Of a stretch of 41,711 nt of DNA, positions 20,157 to 30,821 are shown one piece after another. Each line of letters opens with the position of its first letter. Position 1 is the first letter of the stretch. This DNA is from Botryococcus braunii (lineage: Eukaryota > Chlorophyta > Trebouxiophyceae): assembly GCA_002005505.1 (NCBI GenBank), contig MVGU01001462.1:65001-106711 (forward strand). Reading direction: 5' to 3'. The translations under genes and the position numbers were made by a program. A model generated the notes under the pieces. That model was not told where the DNA came from and did not search any database. It saw only the letters and a program-made list of their open reading frames with translations.

Positions 20157-20475
20157 GGAAGGAAGGAATATTACATCCAGGATCAGCCACTAAGGCTGAA
20201 GAGGACGGCAATACAATGAATGACCCATGTGTAGCCAACTAAGGTCGCACAGCACCTGGGAGAACTAGATAGCCCTCAAGTGCTCTAGCACAAATTTCCT
20301 CTAGTCACAAATTTGCCAACCCCTTGAAGGTCTTCTTGCCACATAAACGCTTGTACAGATCGACTCTTTTGTTGAAAGAGATGAATAAATTGCTGCCGTA
20401 CATGTTGTACAGCCGGACAAGTGAACAACAGATGATGCTCATCACCAACGAGCTCTGGTGATCCTCTGGGCTCGA
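20157..20475 (-). mobile_element. 5'-truncated LINE remnant, relative of the 3213-6590 element
   Basis: Reading the minus strand from about 20460 down, the frame gives ELVGDEHHLLFTCPAVQH, then a degenerate middle, then MWQEDLQGVGKF. These align with GDEHHLVFSCSALQP and VWQDDLQSVVNF at the end of the intact LINE. The frame then degenerates. The 3' end has the conserved stem (TCAGCC...GGCTGA) and a TTCC-type tail, seen as GGAAGGAAGGAA at 20157 on the plus strand. It is a dead-on-arrival insertion from a related but diverged family, lying just outside the 544-bp element. Confidence 0.8.
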
Positions 20476-21163
20476 TGGATGCCTTGTTGTCCTTGATGAC
20501 CCAGCCTGGCGATTCGGAATCGCCGATTCTGTCCGGGACAGCCCCGCCCTCGCACGTGTCGCGCCCGCGTCACACTTCCGGCCCCTGGTTAATAATCCAC
20601 CCCCCCTTGGTGGCTTGAATTATTCCAAGGTCTGTCAAGCTGGTCTGCTTTGAACTTCTTTAGAGAGCCACACCTTGTGTGCTTTCAACAAACATATTTA
20701 GACATATCTGGATTCATCTGCTGCCCAACTTCTGACTTAACGGGTTTGTGTACTGCGGCGTCAGTGCTGAAGGTAAGCTTCCCGTCTTCCACACAAGTCT
20801 CCCGTGGTAAGGCCATCTGGCTGTAATACTACAGTATATACGATCTTGTTTCAGTGAATGTGGCTGGTGGTTCGCGTTAGGATTAGCTCGGCACAATTCA
20901 GATCTCTGACCAGGCAGAATGGACGGGACGGGATAGGGAACACGCGTGTAACATGCTTGACCGTTTGCATTACTCTGGAATGAGCACGAATCGAGTTTTG
21001 GGAACCGTTTTGAAGGAGATTCGCGTGCTTTTTAGTCCGGCACTTGTTCGCAGGGGCAGTCCGGCACCTCGTGTGCATCCTTGGTAAAGTGCTCTACGCA
21101 GCCTGTGACTTAAGCTAAGAAACGTCTCCAAATTAATCTACTGCTAACGAAAGTCCGACAAAA
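20476..21163. other. Intergenic region upstream of the Pro-rich secreted protein gene
   Basis: No gene is seen. It probably includes the promoter and 5' untranslated region of the gene starting at 21164. I cannot point to a clear TATA element. Confidence 0.45.
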
Positions 21164-22818
21164 ATGAAACGAGCATCTGGGCTCGTGGCACTTTTAGCAT
21201 GCACAGTGTTGGTGGCTGTTTCAGCAAGGCGCCTACTGGAAGACAATCCAGGTAATCACGAATTACTGTTCTTAGGAACCAAACTTTTCTAGGGTCAACG
21301 GCTTGCCAGTACGACCTTTTGGAATACATTGTTTCTGTCTTTGGATAACCTGCTGGAAATTCTGTCGACTCAGCTGTTTGGACATCATAAAAGTGCCTAG
21401 AGTCTCTAATATATGTTTAATAAATGTCTTTTGCAGAGGCCGATGCACTGCCAGGCATCAATCTACCTACTCGGGCGCAGCTGCAGTCATTTGTTGAGAG
21501 TCGTGAAGTCCAGCAGGTATTAGGAGGTGTAGCGGCGTTGGCACCTCAGATTGCAGCGAGTTTTGCACCCCTGGTACAGCCTGCATTTGTCCGTGCACCA
21601 GCAGAAGCCCCAGTAGGTTTCCCAATCATAGTGCCAAATTCAGCTGTCATGCCAAGACCTCTCCCTTCCGACCCCCCTACACCAGAGCAGACCCAGATGC
21701 GCCAGGAGGGGGCCAACGTAATTCAAGATGGCCCACTCAGGGGAGGCATCCTCACTGACCAGGATATGCCTCAAGCGGATCCTTCTACTGCTGCTAGCCC
21801 TGAATCTCAGCCTGCACATCCCCCTCGCCCTCAGGAAACCGAAGCAGCCATGCCTTTGATGAACAATTTTGCACAACATCAGGGCCCTGTTCAGCGCCCT
21901 CTAAACATGCGTTCATTTGTTCAAGAATCTGGTCCGCATATGGTTTCTTTCCAAGAACGGTCTCCAACTACAATCCCGGGTGTGCTACCAGAACCACCCC
22001 CCCTTCCCACAGATGCCAATGGTGTTATTACCGAAGGTCCTCTGCGTGGTGGTGTTGTGGACCAGGGTTCTGGCAGTAGCTATACTGACCCAGCTGCCCT
22101 CCCACCACTGCTTGACCCGCGTTACCTGGTACGAATCCCTGTCTGCGCTTGCCATTGGTTTGAAAGCCTGTATCTGTTAAAATATATTAATGACTAAAAC
22201 CCTTTCACGGTGCAGCGTATTGGTGGACAACCAGTTGTTTCAGGAGGGAATGCCTTTGCTGAGCAGCGTACCACAGAAGTGAACTCCCCTGCTCAGGCAC
22301 CATCGCCACTAGGCCTTCCCCTGGTTGGGCCAGTGGGTCCCTTCCCCTTACAAGGTAAATTATGCTCTTAATGTGTCTTGGGGTTTTGCTGCAGTGTCCT
22401 GCAATCATAATCTCAACTCTCCTCACATTGCTATGATGATACAGTCTGCCCATGTCCTTGGTCAGATTTTGCATTGAGGTGCAGGTCCGCAAGGTGGCAT
22501 TGCTCCCCAGGCTGGGCATGCCCCAAGTCCAGGAGCTGGATACCAAGATTGCTGGAGGAATGAACGAGGTGTTGTAGTCTGCTGCTATAATGATGGGAAT
22601 GGGAACATTGGGTAGGTTCACGATGAACTCTTTGACTAAGACAACTCTTATATCCTTTCATAGAGCCAGCATGAGGTGTTTACAATTTGCTTGCACTGGC
22701 TGCAGATGGTTGCTTTCATTGCAAATAACATTCACCTTGTCCTAACAGACGTTTTGGGGTCTCCGCAGGTGCAACCCGCAAGGCAGCACCATGGCACCCA
22801 CCGTGGCTCAAGGCATAA
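21164..22818 (+). CDS. Predicted secreted Pro/Gln/Gly-rich protein, five exons
   Basis: Proposed exons are 21164-21251, 21437-22128, 22216-22354, 22485-22568 and 22769-22818 (TAA). Phases match at every junction and the total is 1053 nt (350 residues). All introns are GT-AG. Residues 1-22 (MKRASGLVALLACTVLVAVS) look like a signal peptide with a short basic start and hydrophobic core. The mature chain is rich in Pro, Gln, Ala and Gly. It contains a repeated motif, NVIQDGPLRGGI near residue 125 and GVITEGPLRGGV near residue 230, followed by GPQGGI in exon 4. There are no membrane segments after the signal and no known enzyme domain. It is probably an extracellular or wall-associated protein. 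The last two exons are less certain; reading on past 22568 would end at a TAG at 22613. Confidence 0.7.
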
Positions 22819-23585
22819 ACACTGCTGGTTAATAGAATTAACATATCAACTTGTCCTGGATAACCATTGCATTTTACCCGCACACCTGCGGATATACAAG
22901 ATTTGAGCAATCAGGCTTCAATTAGCATCTTCCAAGACGTTTGTTTTACGAATGCACTGTTAAATGCTATTGGTTTTGTATGGGGGGGGGGTGACTGTTT
23001 GTGAGATTGAGGCTAGAAATACATGACTGCCTTGGGGGAAGTGCACTTTCCCTAAAGCAAAGCCCTTCACACAAAAGTAGTGAGTTCTGTGGCGAACGCC
23101 TGTTTAAGAACCTGCTTTCAATGCCTGTGGTAGTTACAGGTTTAGTCCATTCTCTTCACTGTGAATGGTGACGAAAACTAATAGAATACACAACATGCAA
23201 AATTATATCCATATTGCAAACATGCTTAGGCCCCTTCCACACTTTCTGTCCTCAGCGTTTGTTTCCCGTCAACCAGTTGGGGCAACAATGCTGGTCATTG
23301 CCATAGTGACAAAATTTAATGTGTCTCTGTTTCTGTTCCTGTTGCAACAGTTAAGCAGTAGGCAGTTCACTAAGCCAAGGGTACCAATCCGACGTGCTTG
23401 GATCATATCAAGTGGCTTATTTTGAAAAAGCCAGGGTGTAACTATGTTGTTCCGAGAGTATTCTCCAGATTGCCTTGGCCATGCCCTTGCAAGAGGTATA
23501 TCCCTTTGCAAAAAAAGGTAGCAGCAGCATCTCTCTTCAAGCACGGCGCCAAAGCATGTAAATAGCATGCCTCAAGCTGTGTCAC
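22819..23585. other. Region between the two convergent secreted-protein genes
   Basis: It should hold both 3' ends. A G run lies at 22982-22990. On the minus strand one phase-compatible candidate for the last exon of the Ig-like gene starts after TTCTTAAACAG at about 23103, and reads about 50 codons to a stop near 22965. Its composition is unconvincing, so I have not annotated it. Confidence 0.4.
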
Positions 23586-25220
23586 CTGCTGCACGTTATA
23601 TTCATGGGAACACTGGTGGAAGAAGGTCTCAAGTCAACTGCAAACGGCACAAAGGTTGCCGTAACTTGGTAGCTGCCGCAAGGCGCATAATCATAAGTTG
23701 CCTGTGCGAGGCCAAGATGCACCTGAACCCGCAGCCCAGGTACTGTCAAGAGGTCCATATATTCATGGGAGCCAGGAGCCATTTTTATATGCACCTTGTC
23801 CGTCAGTCTTGCTTCTATATTACTATGGAAGAAGATGTCTGGCACATCACGTCTGGATCCTGTGATAACAGCACATGCTAAGGTTGTATGCTGCCATATT
23901 CTGCAATTACTTGCCCTCTATAAGACTAGATCTGGGCTCTGTCAAAGCTCTCTTGGACCTCCCCCGGTCATTCAACTCAAGACAAATAACCGTGATACAT
24001 CCTCCAAAGGATTACCTGGCCAGTTACACCTTCACACCACCCCCCCCCCCCCCCGGGGGGGGCACATATTCCAAATGGTCTCACCTGGCCCGTGACAGAT
24101 TCACCACTGGGAAAGGCAAAAGCCACCGTTCCAGCTGGCGTTGTCTCATTGGTTGATGTTTGCGAGGGTGGATTGCCTGGACCATTGACACGAGCCGACA
24201 GCAGTACTTTGCGCCCATCCAGCCTTTGGTACTTTGCCTGCTCCCCAGAACCACGGGGTTCGGATCACCACCCCCAAGTTCTGGTGGTCGTGTGGCCGAT
24301 GCCAACGCAGCGATGTTTTGCATGCTTTTAAGTGTTGCACACCTCAGAAGTGCATTGGCAGTCCTAACCTCACCTCCAGGAGCAAAAGCAATGTACATTG
24401 AAAGAAGGGGAAGTGGAGATGAAAGGGCTTGTGTGCCTGTATCTGTTGCAACCACATGTTTCCAAGAAATGCACAGGGCATTGGCATACATCAGTAATCA
24501 TAGCTGAAAAGCACATCTAGAAGGGTGATCTGCTACAATTATGTATACATTCATTTGCATACCTCAGTAATGTACGTGTCGGCAACGGGATTGGATACTG
24601 TTTGCAGCATCACGTTTGAGGCGGACGGCGTGAAAGGAATCCCCCCTCCAGGAGGGTTCCACACCGCAAATATGTAGTGGCTGCCAGGGGACGGGGTCGG
24701 GTTGGCACTGGTCGGTTCCGAAACGGCAGCATACGCTGAAGGGAACGCTGTCGTTGCTGCTCGCGTTTGGGTCATGCCACTGCAAACACCAAATCCCCCA
24801 GCATTAACACCCTAACCCAACAGTGCCAACCGCACCCGGCAACCTCCGAGTGACACTATTGAGTCATGCCACTACAACACCCCGATTCCCCTAAGATTGA
24901 CACCATTGGATGATGTGATATTAATTCTGCTTGACACCATTGGGTCATGCCATGCCACTGCAACCCAAATCGTCCAGGAATAAAACTACAGTTTGACACC
25001 AGAAACCTGTGAGTGACATCATTGAGTCATGCCATTGCAATACCAAACCCCCTAAAATTGAAACTACAAGGAATGCCACAGAACCTCCCAGGTCCTGTGG
25101 AGCGCACCTCGGATTTTCCGCCATTGACTGAGAGTTTTGGCAAGAGCATGCTCCCACCCCAAAAGCCCAACAGAAGAGGACTCTTTAGTCCGTGTGTGTG
25201 TGTGTGTGTGTTTGGGGGGC

Positions 25221-25289
<69 letters not shown>

Positions 25290-25328
25290 CGTGTGTGCGT
25301 GCGTCCGCGCGCGTGAGTGTGCGAGTGC

Positions 25329-25364
<36 letters not shown>

Positions 25365-25392
25365 GTGTGTGTGTCTGTGTGTGCGTGTGAGT

Positions 25393-25457
<65 letters not shown>

Positions 25458-27969
25458 GGTGGGGGGGGGGGGGGGGGAGGGGGACGGGGCGCAAAGGGTA
25501 TGTTGGGAGGCATGGGTGGGCCAGCGGGTATGGTAGCGGAAGGGAGGGGAGGGAATGCACCTGCGGAAAGTGATCTGGCCTCCGCCGGGAGGGGCAACCT
25601 TGGAAGCGCTATTCCTGTTGGAGACGGCCGCAGTGAAATTGGCCTGGGCCCCGGCTAGGAAGCCGCCCCCCGAGTCTGCGATGATGGTGACTGCAGAAGG
25701 GAATGTCTGCGCACCCCACACACACATTATGGAATTCTGCTGGCTCTGAATGTTCGATTGTTGTGTCTTCTGTGCCATGAATAAGTGCCACAGATTCTCC
25801 TGCATGCAGCCCCAGCCCTCTATCTTCCACATATCACCAAAGCACATGTCAGACGGAGGAGTTTCCAAGAACACATACAGACTTTATCCCCACCCCCAAA
25901 CCCCCCCCCCCCCAAAAAAAAAGTAAAAAAACTCCAGGTCTGCTTCCAGATAGTGGGCAAGTGGGCTTCAGCATTCAGGCTGAGAGGGGGTTGCCACTGC
26001 ATGGGTCCTTGATCAACCTCCTTCTCTGTTCCCTTCACTCCTTATCATCTCTGAGGAATAGGCTTGTCTGTCTGCTATTCCTGTCTCAGGATATTCAAGG
26101 CGCATGTGCAATTTAGTGCACGCGTCCGCGTGTGCATGCTCATGTACCTACCTGTGTGTGTCCGTCCGTCTGCGCGCGCGCGCGTGTGTGTGTGCGCGCG
26201 CGCGCGCACCGGGCTTTTTTGGGGGGGGGGGAGGGGCGACAGTTGCTCGAACAGCAGAGATCTCCTACAAGAACCATACAAAAGCAAAGAAGCAGAAGGT
26301 GGGTCAGAGCTTGCTCTGCATAGGGCCCTCCGAAGCAGTCACAGCCACCCCGGGCTAAGGCGGACTCATATGTAGAGGCTAGTGATGAATGTTAGACAAT
26401 GATTAAGGGGAAGTGCAGCACCAGGATTCACCATCTTGCCCTGCTTGGAAGGCGGCCACCAGAGGGTACCCAAATACTCACGGCCCCTTGGGAAATAATG
26501 GCGATGCAGGGTGAGAGAGGCGGCGGCGGGAGAGGGTGGGAGGCAAGAGAGGGGGGGGGTTGAAGAAAGCAAGAGACGCGGCGGGAGAGGGTGCAAGCCT
26601 AGAGATGCAGGGGAGGTGCGAGGTAAGTGAGAGGGGGGGGGGGAGGTGTGCGAGGCAAGAGAGGCGGAGGACGGACTGCAGGGCAAGAGAGGCAGGAGTG
26701 TGCGGAGCAAGAGAGGCGGCGGGAGAGGGTGCAAGGCAAGAGAGACGGGGGGGTGTAGAAGGCAACAGAGGAGGTGGGAGAGCGTGCGAGGCGAGACAGA
26801 AGGGCGGCACCTGCGGGGGGAGCGGCAATACTGTAATGGTGAAGTTGTCCCGCCGGGATGGGGCCAACAGGCTTCCATCAGCTGGGAAAAACACCGCCCC
26901 TGCTGTGCTGATCAAACCCGGGGCCCCGTACACGTGGGTGGTCGCTGCTACTCCCTGCGAATCCAGCGGTATGCTCACCTGTACCCCCTCCCCAGCGGTC
27001 CCTGTGAGACCCCCAATCACACGCAAGAGCCCCCTTCATGTTGTAAAATACAGGAAAACCAGGATCACTACACCTCTCCCCCCCCCCCAACCTCCTCAAA
27101 AAAACACAGTAGCTTCTTTAATATTTAATTCAAAATCCAATAAACCAATCAATTCATTGATTACTTAACTACTTCATTAGTAAGTTGTAAATACATTGGA
27201 GGGAGCGCGCGCGATGTCGTGGCACCGGTGGGCTCTGTACGGAATACAGAAAGGTTTAAATAGAGTTGGTTGGCACACCAGAGATATATGTACCCTGGCC
27301 CAGAGATGCATATTGAACTCTCGCTATCCCGAGGTCCGAGGATGGCTCCTACGGACCTCCCTTGGTTGGTCCTTCCCAGCCACAGTCCCATACTCCGGCT
27401 ATCGGACAATCCCAGCCTGCATCCCAGGCTTGGCTTTCGGCCGGTCCCAGCGGGCCCCCACTGGTGACTAGGACCGGGGACCGGCGCAGTACACCAATCG
27501 GTTCTCGACCTCGGCGCTACAGCTCCTCCCCGCCAAGAGGGTTGCCACTCCAAGCAAGCTACTAGGCCTGCACTTCCACAAGGGAAGACTCTATCCAACG
27601 GTCGAACCCTTGATCTAAGCAAATCCATGCCCCCAACACACATGCCAGGTCCACAGGCGCGCGCGCGCGCGCCCTCACGCACATGCAGTCCGGCACAATC
27701 AAGCTTGCGCAAAGTGTCAGAAGCACTGAGTACTACTGCGGTTGGTGAGAACAAAGCGCACCTGAGGTGCAGCATCTCCTAGGCGGAAGACCACAACCCC
27801 TCTTGGCGGGAGTCCATCTGGCCCATTAGGCCCTACAGAAGCTACCAGAACAACTTGTGCACCTGCAAAAACCTGCAGTACTCCCACCCGCTCCAGTAAA
27901 GTACCTGAGGCATGCTGGTAATGCAACAAGTCGAGAAACCACCCACCCCCCCCCCAACAAAGAAAGATG

Positions 27970-28052
<83 letters not shown>

Positions 28053-28513
28053 GCGCGCGCGCTCTCACGCGCTCTCTCGCACACGCACACCCACACACAC
28101 ATGCGCGCACACACGCTTGACTGCATGCAAACCGAGCAACTGCTCGTAGACATGCATGCAGTCCGCATGTCCTCTGTCCCTGCACCCCTGCCAGAAAAAG
28201 AGAGGGGATTTTTTTTTTTTTTTTTGGGGGGGGGGGGGTGCTGCGGGAATCCTGACAGGAAAGGAAGATGCAAACCCCGAATATACTGGTTTTGTAGCAA
28301 TGGCCAGCCTTCAGGCATCCAAGGGCAACTACTGTTGAGGAATTGTTTTGGGTAGAGAGGTTCAAAAAAGACTGTGGCAGTCCTTACCAAATCAGGTACT
28401 ACAGAAAGAGTTGTCTGTGACGGCATCAGGGCCAGGCCAGGGGCTGGTCTTTGCGCATTTATCATCAGAAGCCATGAAAATATTCCACAGAGCGCGATCC
28501 ATTTTGCAGCCAT
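23586..28513 (-). CDS. Predicted secreted protein with three Ig-like (Big_3_5-like) repeats
   Basis: Exons in transcript order are 28513-28388, 27872-27762, 27001-26811, 25706-25561, 24779-24563, 24237-24085 and 23701-23586. The first encodes a signal peptide ([20 protein letters not shown]). Each of three repeats is spread over two exons. The first half carries strands such as [26 protein letters not shown] and RKVLLSARV, then [17 protein letters not shown] or PAGTVAF. The second half carries [25 protein letters not shown] or [13 protein letters not shown]. This is the layout of bacterial-type Ig-like repeats found in surface proteins. Phases agree at all junctions except between 27762 (phase 0) and 27001 (needs phase 1), where a small exon or another donor is missing. 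The C-terminal exon after 23586 was not found. A cell-surface or matrix role is inferred. Confidence 0.65.
24039..24062. repeat. C run abutting a G run
   Basis: About 16 C residues are followed directly by 8 G residues, inside an intron of the Ig-like gene. It can fold back on itself. Confidence 0.9.
25193..25490. repeat. (TG)n microsatellite, interrupted, ending in a G run
   Basis: TG repeats with TGCG and TGAG variants run to about 25457, followed by GGTGGG and a G run to about 25490. It lies in an intron of the minus-strand Ig-like gene, between exons 25706-25561 and 24779-24563. Confidence 0.95.
26150..26805. repeat. TG/CG alternation and G-rich minisatellite-like stretch in an intron
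   Basis: A short CG/TG alternation at about 26158-26208 precedes a G run at 26221-26231. From about 26510 to 26805 an imperfect unit of roughly 35-40 bp (AGAGAGGCGGCGGGAGAGGGTGCAAGGCA types) recurs many times, interrupted by G runs. The frames in it are repeat translations. It lies in the intron between exons 27001-26811 and 25706-25561. Confidence 0.7.
27040..27700. other. Intron of the Ig-like gene, possibly containing an unrecognised insertion
   Basis: The block at about 27190-27670 is GC-richer than its surroundings and starts beside an AT-rich stretch at about 27110-27190. It is open for 204 codons on the minus strand, but shows no domain. It includes GGTCGAACCC near 27599, loosely like a tRNA B-box, so a SINE-like insertion is possible. 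A missing small exon of the Ig-like gene should lie here or at its edges. Confidence 0.35.
27970..28250. repeat. (CA)n microsatellite and T21-G12 tract
   Basis: (CA)n spans about 27970-28047 and passes into a CG-alternating region to about 28115. A run of T immediately followed by a run of G lies at 28208-28239. Both are in the first intron of the Ig-like gene. Confidence 0.92.
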
Positions 28514-28652
28514 GCCCTTTCTGGGTGCTTGCCCAGGGGGACCCCCCTTCTTCAAAACCCTCCCACAATGCATACCGCCTTCCACTCTGCTGATTAAGCG
28601 TTTGTTCAGAATAGATCAGCAGTTGCTCCAACGGTATTGATGGAATGTCAAG
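28400..28652 (-). CDS. Alternative-frame exon overlapping the signal-peptide exon
   Basis: In a frame different from the signal-peptide exon, this interval is open for 84 codons and looks protein-like: [44 protein letters not shown]. An acceptor (GGAAG before CTTGAC) fits phase 0 of the donor at 28831 upstream. A donor (TGTA/GTACCTG at 28399) fits phase 1 of an acceptor at 27904. It could join exon 28832-29049 to the Ig-like repeats as a second isoform. The signal-peptide frame gives a better Ig alignment, so I regard this one as the less likely. Confidence 0.3.
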
Positions 28653-28831
28653 CTTCCGTCAGACGCCTGAGACGGAATAACTTCCCATACAGAAGAACCA
28701 CATTTGGGGATCATATTCCACCCCCAAGAGCCAACGAAGTCAGCGGAAGGAAGTGCTTTGTCATCATGTCACATCAAAGCCAGTTAACAGTCTGCCACAG
28801 TATTTGCGCCCAGCCTCCCCGAGGTATGCAC

Positions 28832-29049
28832 CTGCACCCAAGTCGACTTAGTACCGGAGAATTCCACATTGCTTCTTAGAAACGACCATGAAACTCCACC
28901 ATCAAAAAAGTCTCCGACGGACGAGCTCAGATATTCCTGGGGAAGATCGTCGTCGCCACAGATGTACCACACCGTTGCGTCACAATTATGAAGTGCAGGG
29001 TTGCCAACTTTGAGGTTGACCGTGCCCGCGTCGGGCCAAAACAAAGCAG
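28832..29049 (-). CDS. Probable exon of unknown protein
   Basis: A good acceptor (GTCCTTAG) and donor (GTGCAG/GTGCAT) bracket 72 codons ending in phase 0. The peptide is protein-like and Asp/Gly/aromatic-rich (FWPDAGTVNLKVGNP, ATVWYICGDDDLPQEYL, GGVSWSFLRSN). It may be an upstream exon of the Ig-like gene in another isoform, or the last coding exon of a separate gene (a stop follows about 16 codons after the donor). I do not recognise the domain. Confidence 0.45.
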
Positions 29050-29983
29050 CTAAGGACCCCTATGGACTTTTACCGGGAACAGATGCCAGTCTCCACGTCC
29101 ATAGGAAGTGCCCGCGGCCGGTGATCGACAAGTCCGTCACTACTAACTTGCGCAGCGAGGACAAAGATGATACACGTGCATTATCGAGCTAAGTATCGTT
29201 TTCAGCCAGCTAAGTAGTGATGCGAAGCTGTGATGAGAGCATGTTTCCTCAAACAACCCCGCTTCCGTCTCACCGTCCCCGACCGAGCTGCGGGTCGGGC
29301 GGCCGGGAGTTCTGTGAGTGGTTACGTGGGGCCGCCCGCACGAGCATGTGATCGTAGACCCGGATCGTAGACCCGTATCAAGATAGGATGGCATACCAAT
29401 AGTATCTGGCCATGATTCCCGATTCTGAACGGGGTCCGTGATGTTCGGCTGCCCTCAAATCCATCGTAGTCTTGATAGTAGCATTAATACTCGAACAAGC
29501 TTCTTATTATTGATCATTGACGCATGACCGAAGGATCCTTCGTTTTTCCTTCCCTTTCAGAGGTCTGTCCATATATCTCCCCTCGTTTAGTTTCTAGGGA
29601 CATCAGCTTTGTCCTTACAACAGGTTTGCTCGTGCTGCTAACCTTCTCGGTTGCATTACCTTTCTCATGATGTCTGCAAGCTTTTAGCTTTCCTGCGATT
29701 CCGACTTGGTATTCCTGGCCTACACCTGTTGTCTCGGTCCCCTAAATTCCGCGTCCCCGCATGCAAGATTTCTGGTCTGCGGTTAGGATAGGCTTGACTC
29801 TTTATGACAAAGACGTCGGCGGATTCCTGGCTTCGAGCATTGCTGTGGTTTGGCTGTGTGTGTGTAACGGTCTCCTCGTATTGCTGTAGTCATTAGCTTC
29901 CGCCTGTGACATGTGGGGATTCTACTCGATTCTATTCTACTAGCTGGCTCCTATGTACCTCCTATCGGGGGGGTACTGTTGGA
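29050..29983. other. Non-coding stretch before an LTR-like boundary
   Basis: No gene is recognised. The end (about 29970-29983) has a purine run GGGGGGG before TACTGTTGG, resembling the polypurine tract that precedes a 3' LTR. The preceding bases may therefore be the untranslated tail of a retroelement. Confidence 0.4.
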
Positions 29984-30347
29984 ATTTGTGTACTGTCAGG
30001 ACAATCCAAGGATGACAAATTCTAACCTGAATAAATTAGCTGTATAGTTGACCATGTGTTCAACTCAAGGGAAACTCTTTGATAAACAGCCAGTGGTCTT
30101 TATGGCCACACGTAGTAATGGATAAAGTATCTAAGAACATGGTAGAGAAGGACTTTCCTGTTGTTTGTGGCTATTAAAAATGAGTTTATCCTAATTGTTA
30201 ATAACGTGATAAACTCAATTGGGATAAGGGCCAATTTCCAAGGCTCTGAACCTCAACTCTGATACGAATTCATGAAAAAGGGCCAGAACAGCGCGATCCA
30301 ACGCGCTGATCTGATAATACTAGGAGCGACTGACCGAAGTCTCAAGC
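29984..30347 (+). other. Possible LTR start and leader of the intron-containing unit
   Basis: TGTTGGAATTTG begins directly after a G run and TAC, as LTRs do, and the first bases recur inverted (ACAAATTCTAA) about 30 bp later. Another inverted repeat, TGAGTTTATC and GATAAACTCA, lies at about 30181-30218. No second LTR copy is present in the window, so the identity is tentative. It may hold the promoter for the spliced transcript discussed at 30348. Confidence 0.3.
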
Positions 30348-30821
30348 AGTCAATCCGTTGTGTTTGTGAAACGTCTTTGTTGTCTCAAACACTGACTCTC
30401 AGTCTAATCTCAATTAACTCTCATCTGTGTTGGCATCGTGGATGCATTGTGTCAGATTAAGAGGAGATCAGAACTGGTGAGGCGCACGTCTGTCGCTTAC
30501 GTTATTCTAGCAGCCATAAGTGCTGTTCTTTGTTGACATTAACTAAGAAAATTTTCTTGGTAACGTGCAGGCCTGTTAAACTGCTTCACTCATACAATGT
30601 TGTTGATGTTGAAAGTATTTACTTACTTGGTAAGCAGTTTACGCCGCACGTTGGTTTGCAGACAAGTAATCTCTTTATAATTACCAGCAAGATACTGATT
30701 GTGTAACATGCACAGGATGATACATGTATATGTCTCATCATCTGTGATTTATAATATTAAATACAAACTGGATCTTGCAGGTAATCGTTAGATAGACCAG
30801 TGTCGTATCCTACCCGTTGTA
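30348..30821 (+). other. Intron-containing copy A of a transcribed, spliced unit
   Basis: Exon 1 is 30348-30476, intron 1 is 30477-30570 (starts GTGAGG, ends GTGCAG), exon 2 is 30571-30629, intron 2 is 30630-30715 (starts GTAAGC, ends CACAG), and exon 3 is 30716-30780. A third donor, GTAATC, follows at 30781. The exon limits are read directly by comparison with copy B at 30822, which lacks exactly these two introns. Intron 2 has a TACTGAT branch-point-like motif and intron 1 has TTAACTAAG. No long protein frame spans these exons, so they are probably 5' untranslated or non-coding exons. Confidence 0.8.

Noticed and set aside
22676..22906. Longer plus-strand frame over the last exon of the Pro-rich gene
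   Set aside because: It uses a different frame from the one that keeps phase with exon 4, and its sequence is not Pro/Gln-rich like the rest.
24380..24470. Possible extra Ig-like exon ([10 protein letters not shown]) on the minus strand
   Set aside because: It would break the phase between exons 24563 and 24237, which join cleanly without it.
25064..25874. Minus-strand frames of 177-229 codons over the TG array
   Set aside because: His/Thr repeat translation; only the exon 25706-25561 inside one of them is supported.
27161..27775. A 204-codon minus-strand frame
   Set aside because: No domain, mixed composition, in a GC-rich intron segment that would be open by chance; no splice support.
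30256..30270. ACTCTGATACG as the reverse complement of a tRNA-Met primer-binding site
   Set aside because: Only a partial match, and no LTR end lies next to it on the required side.
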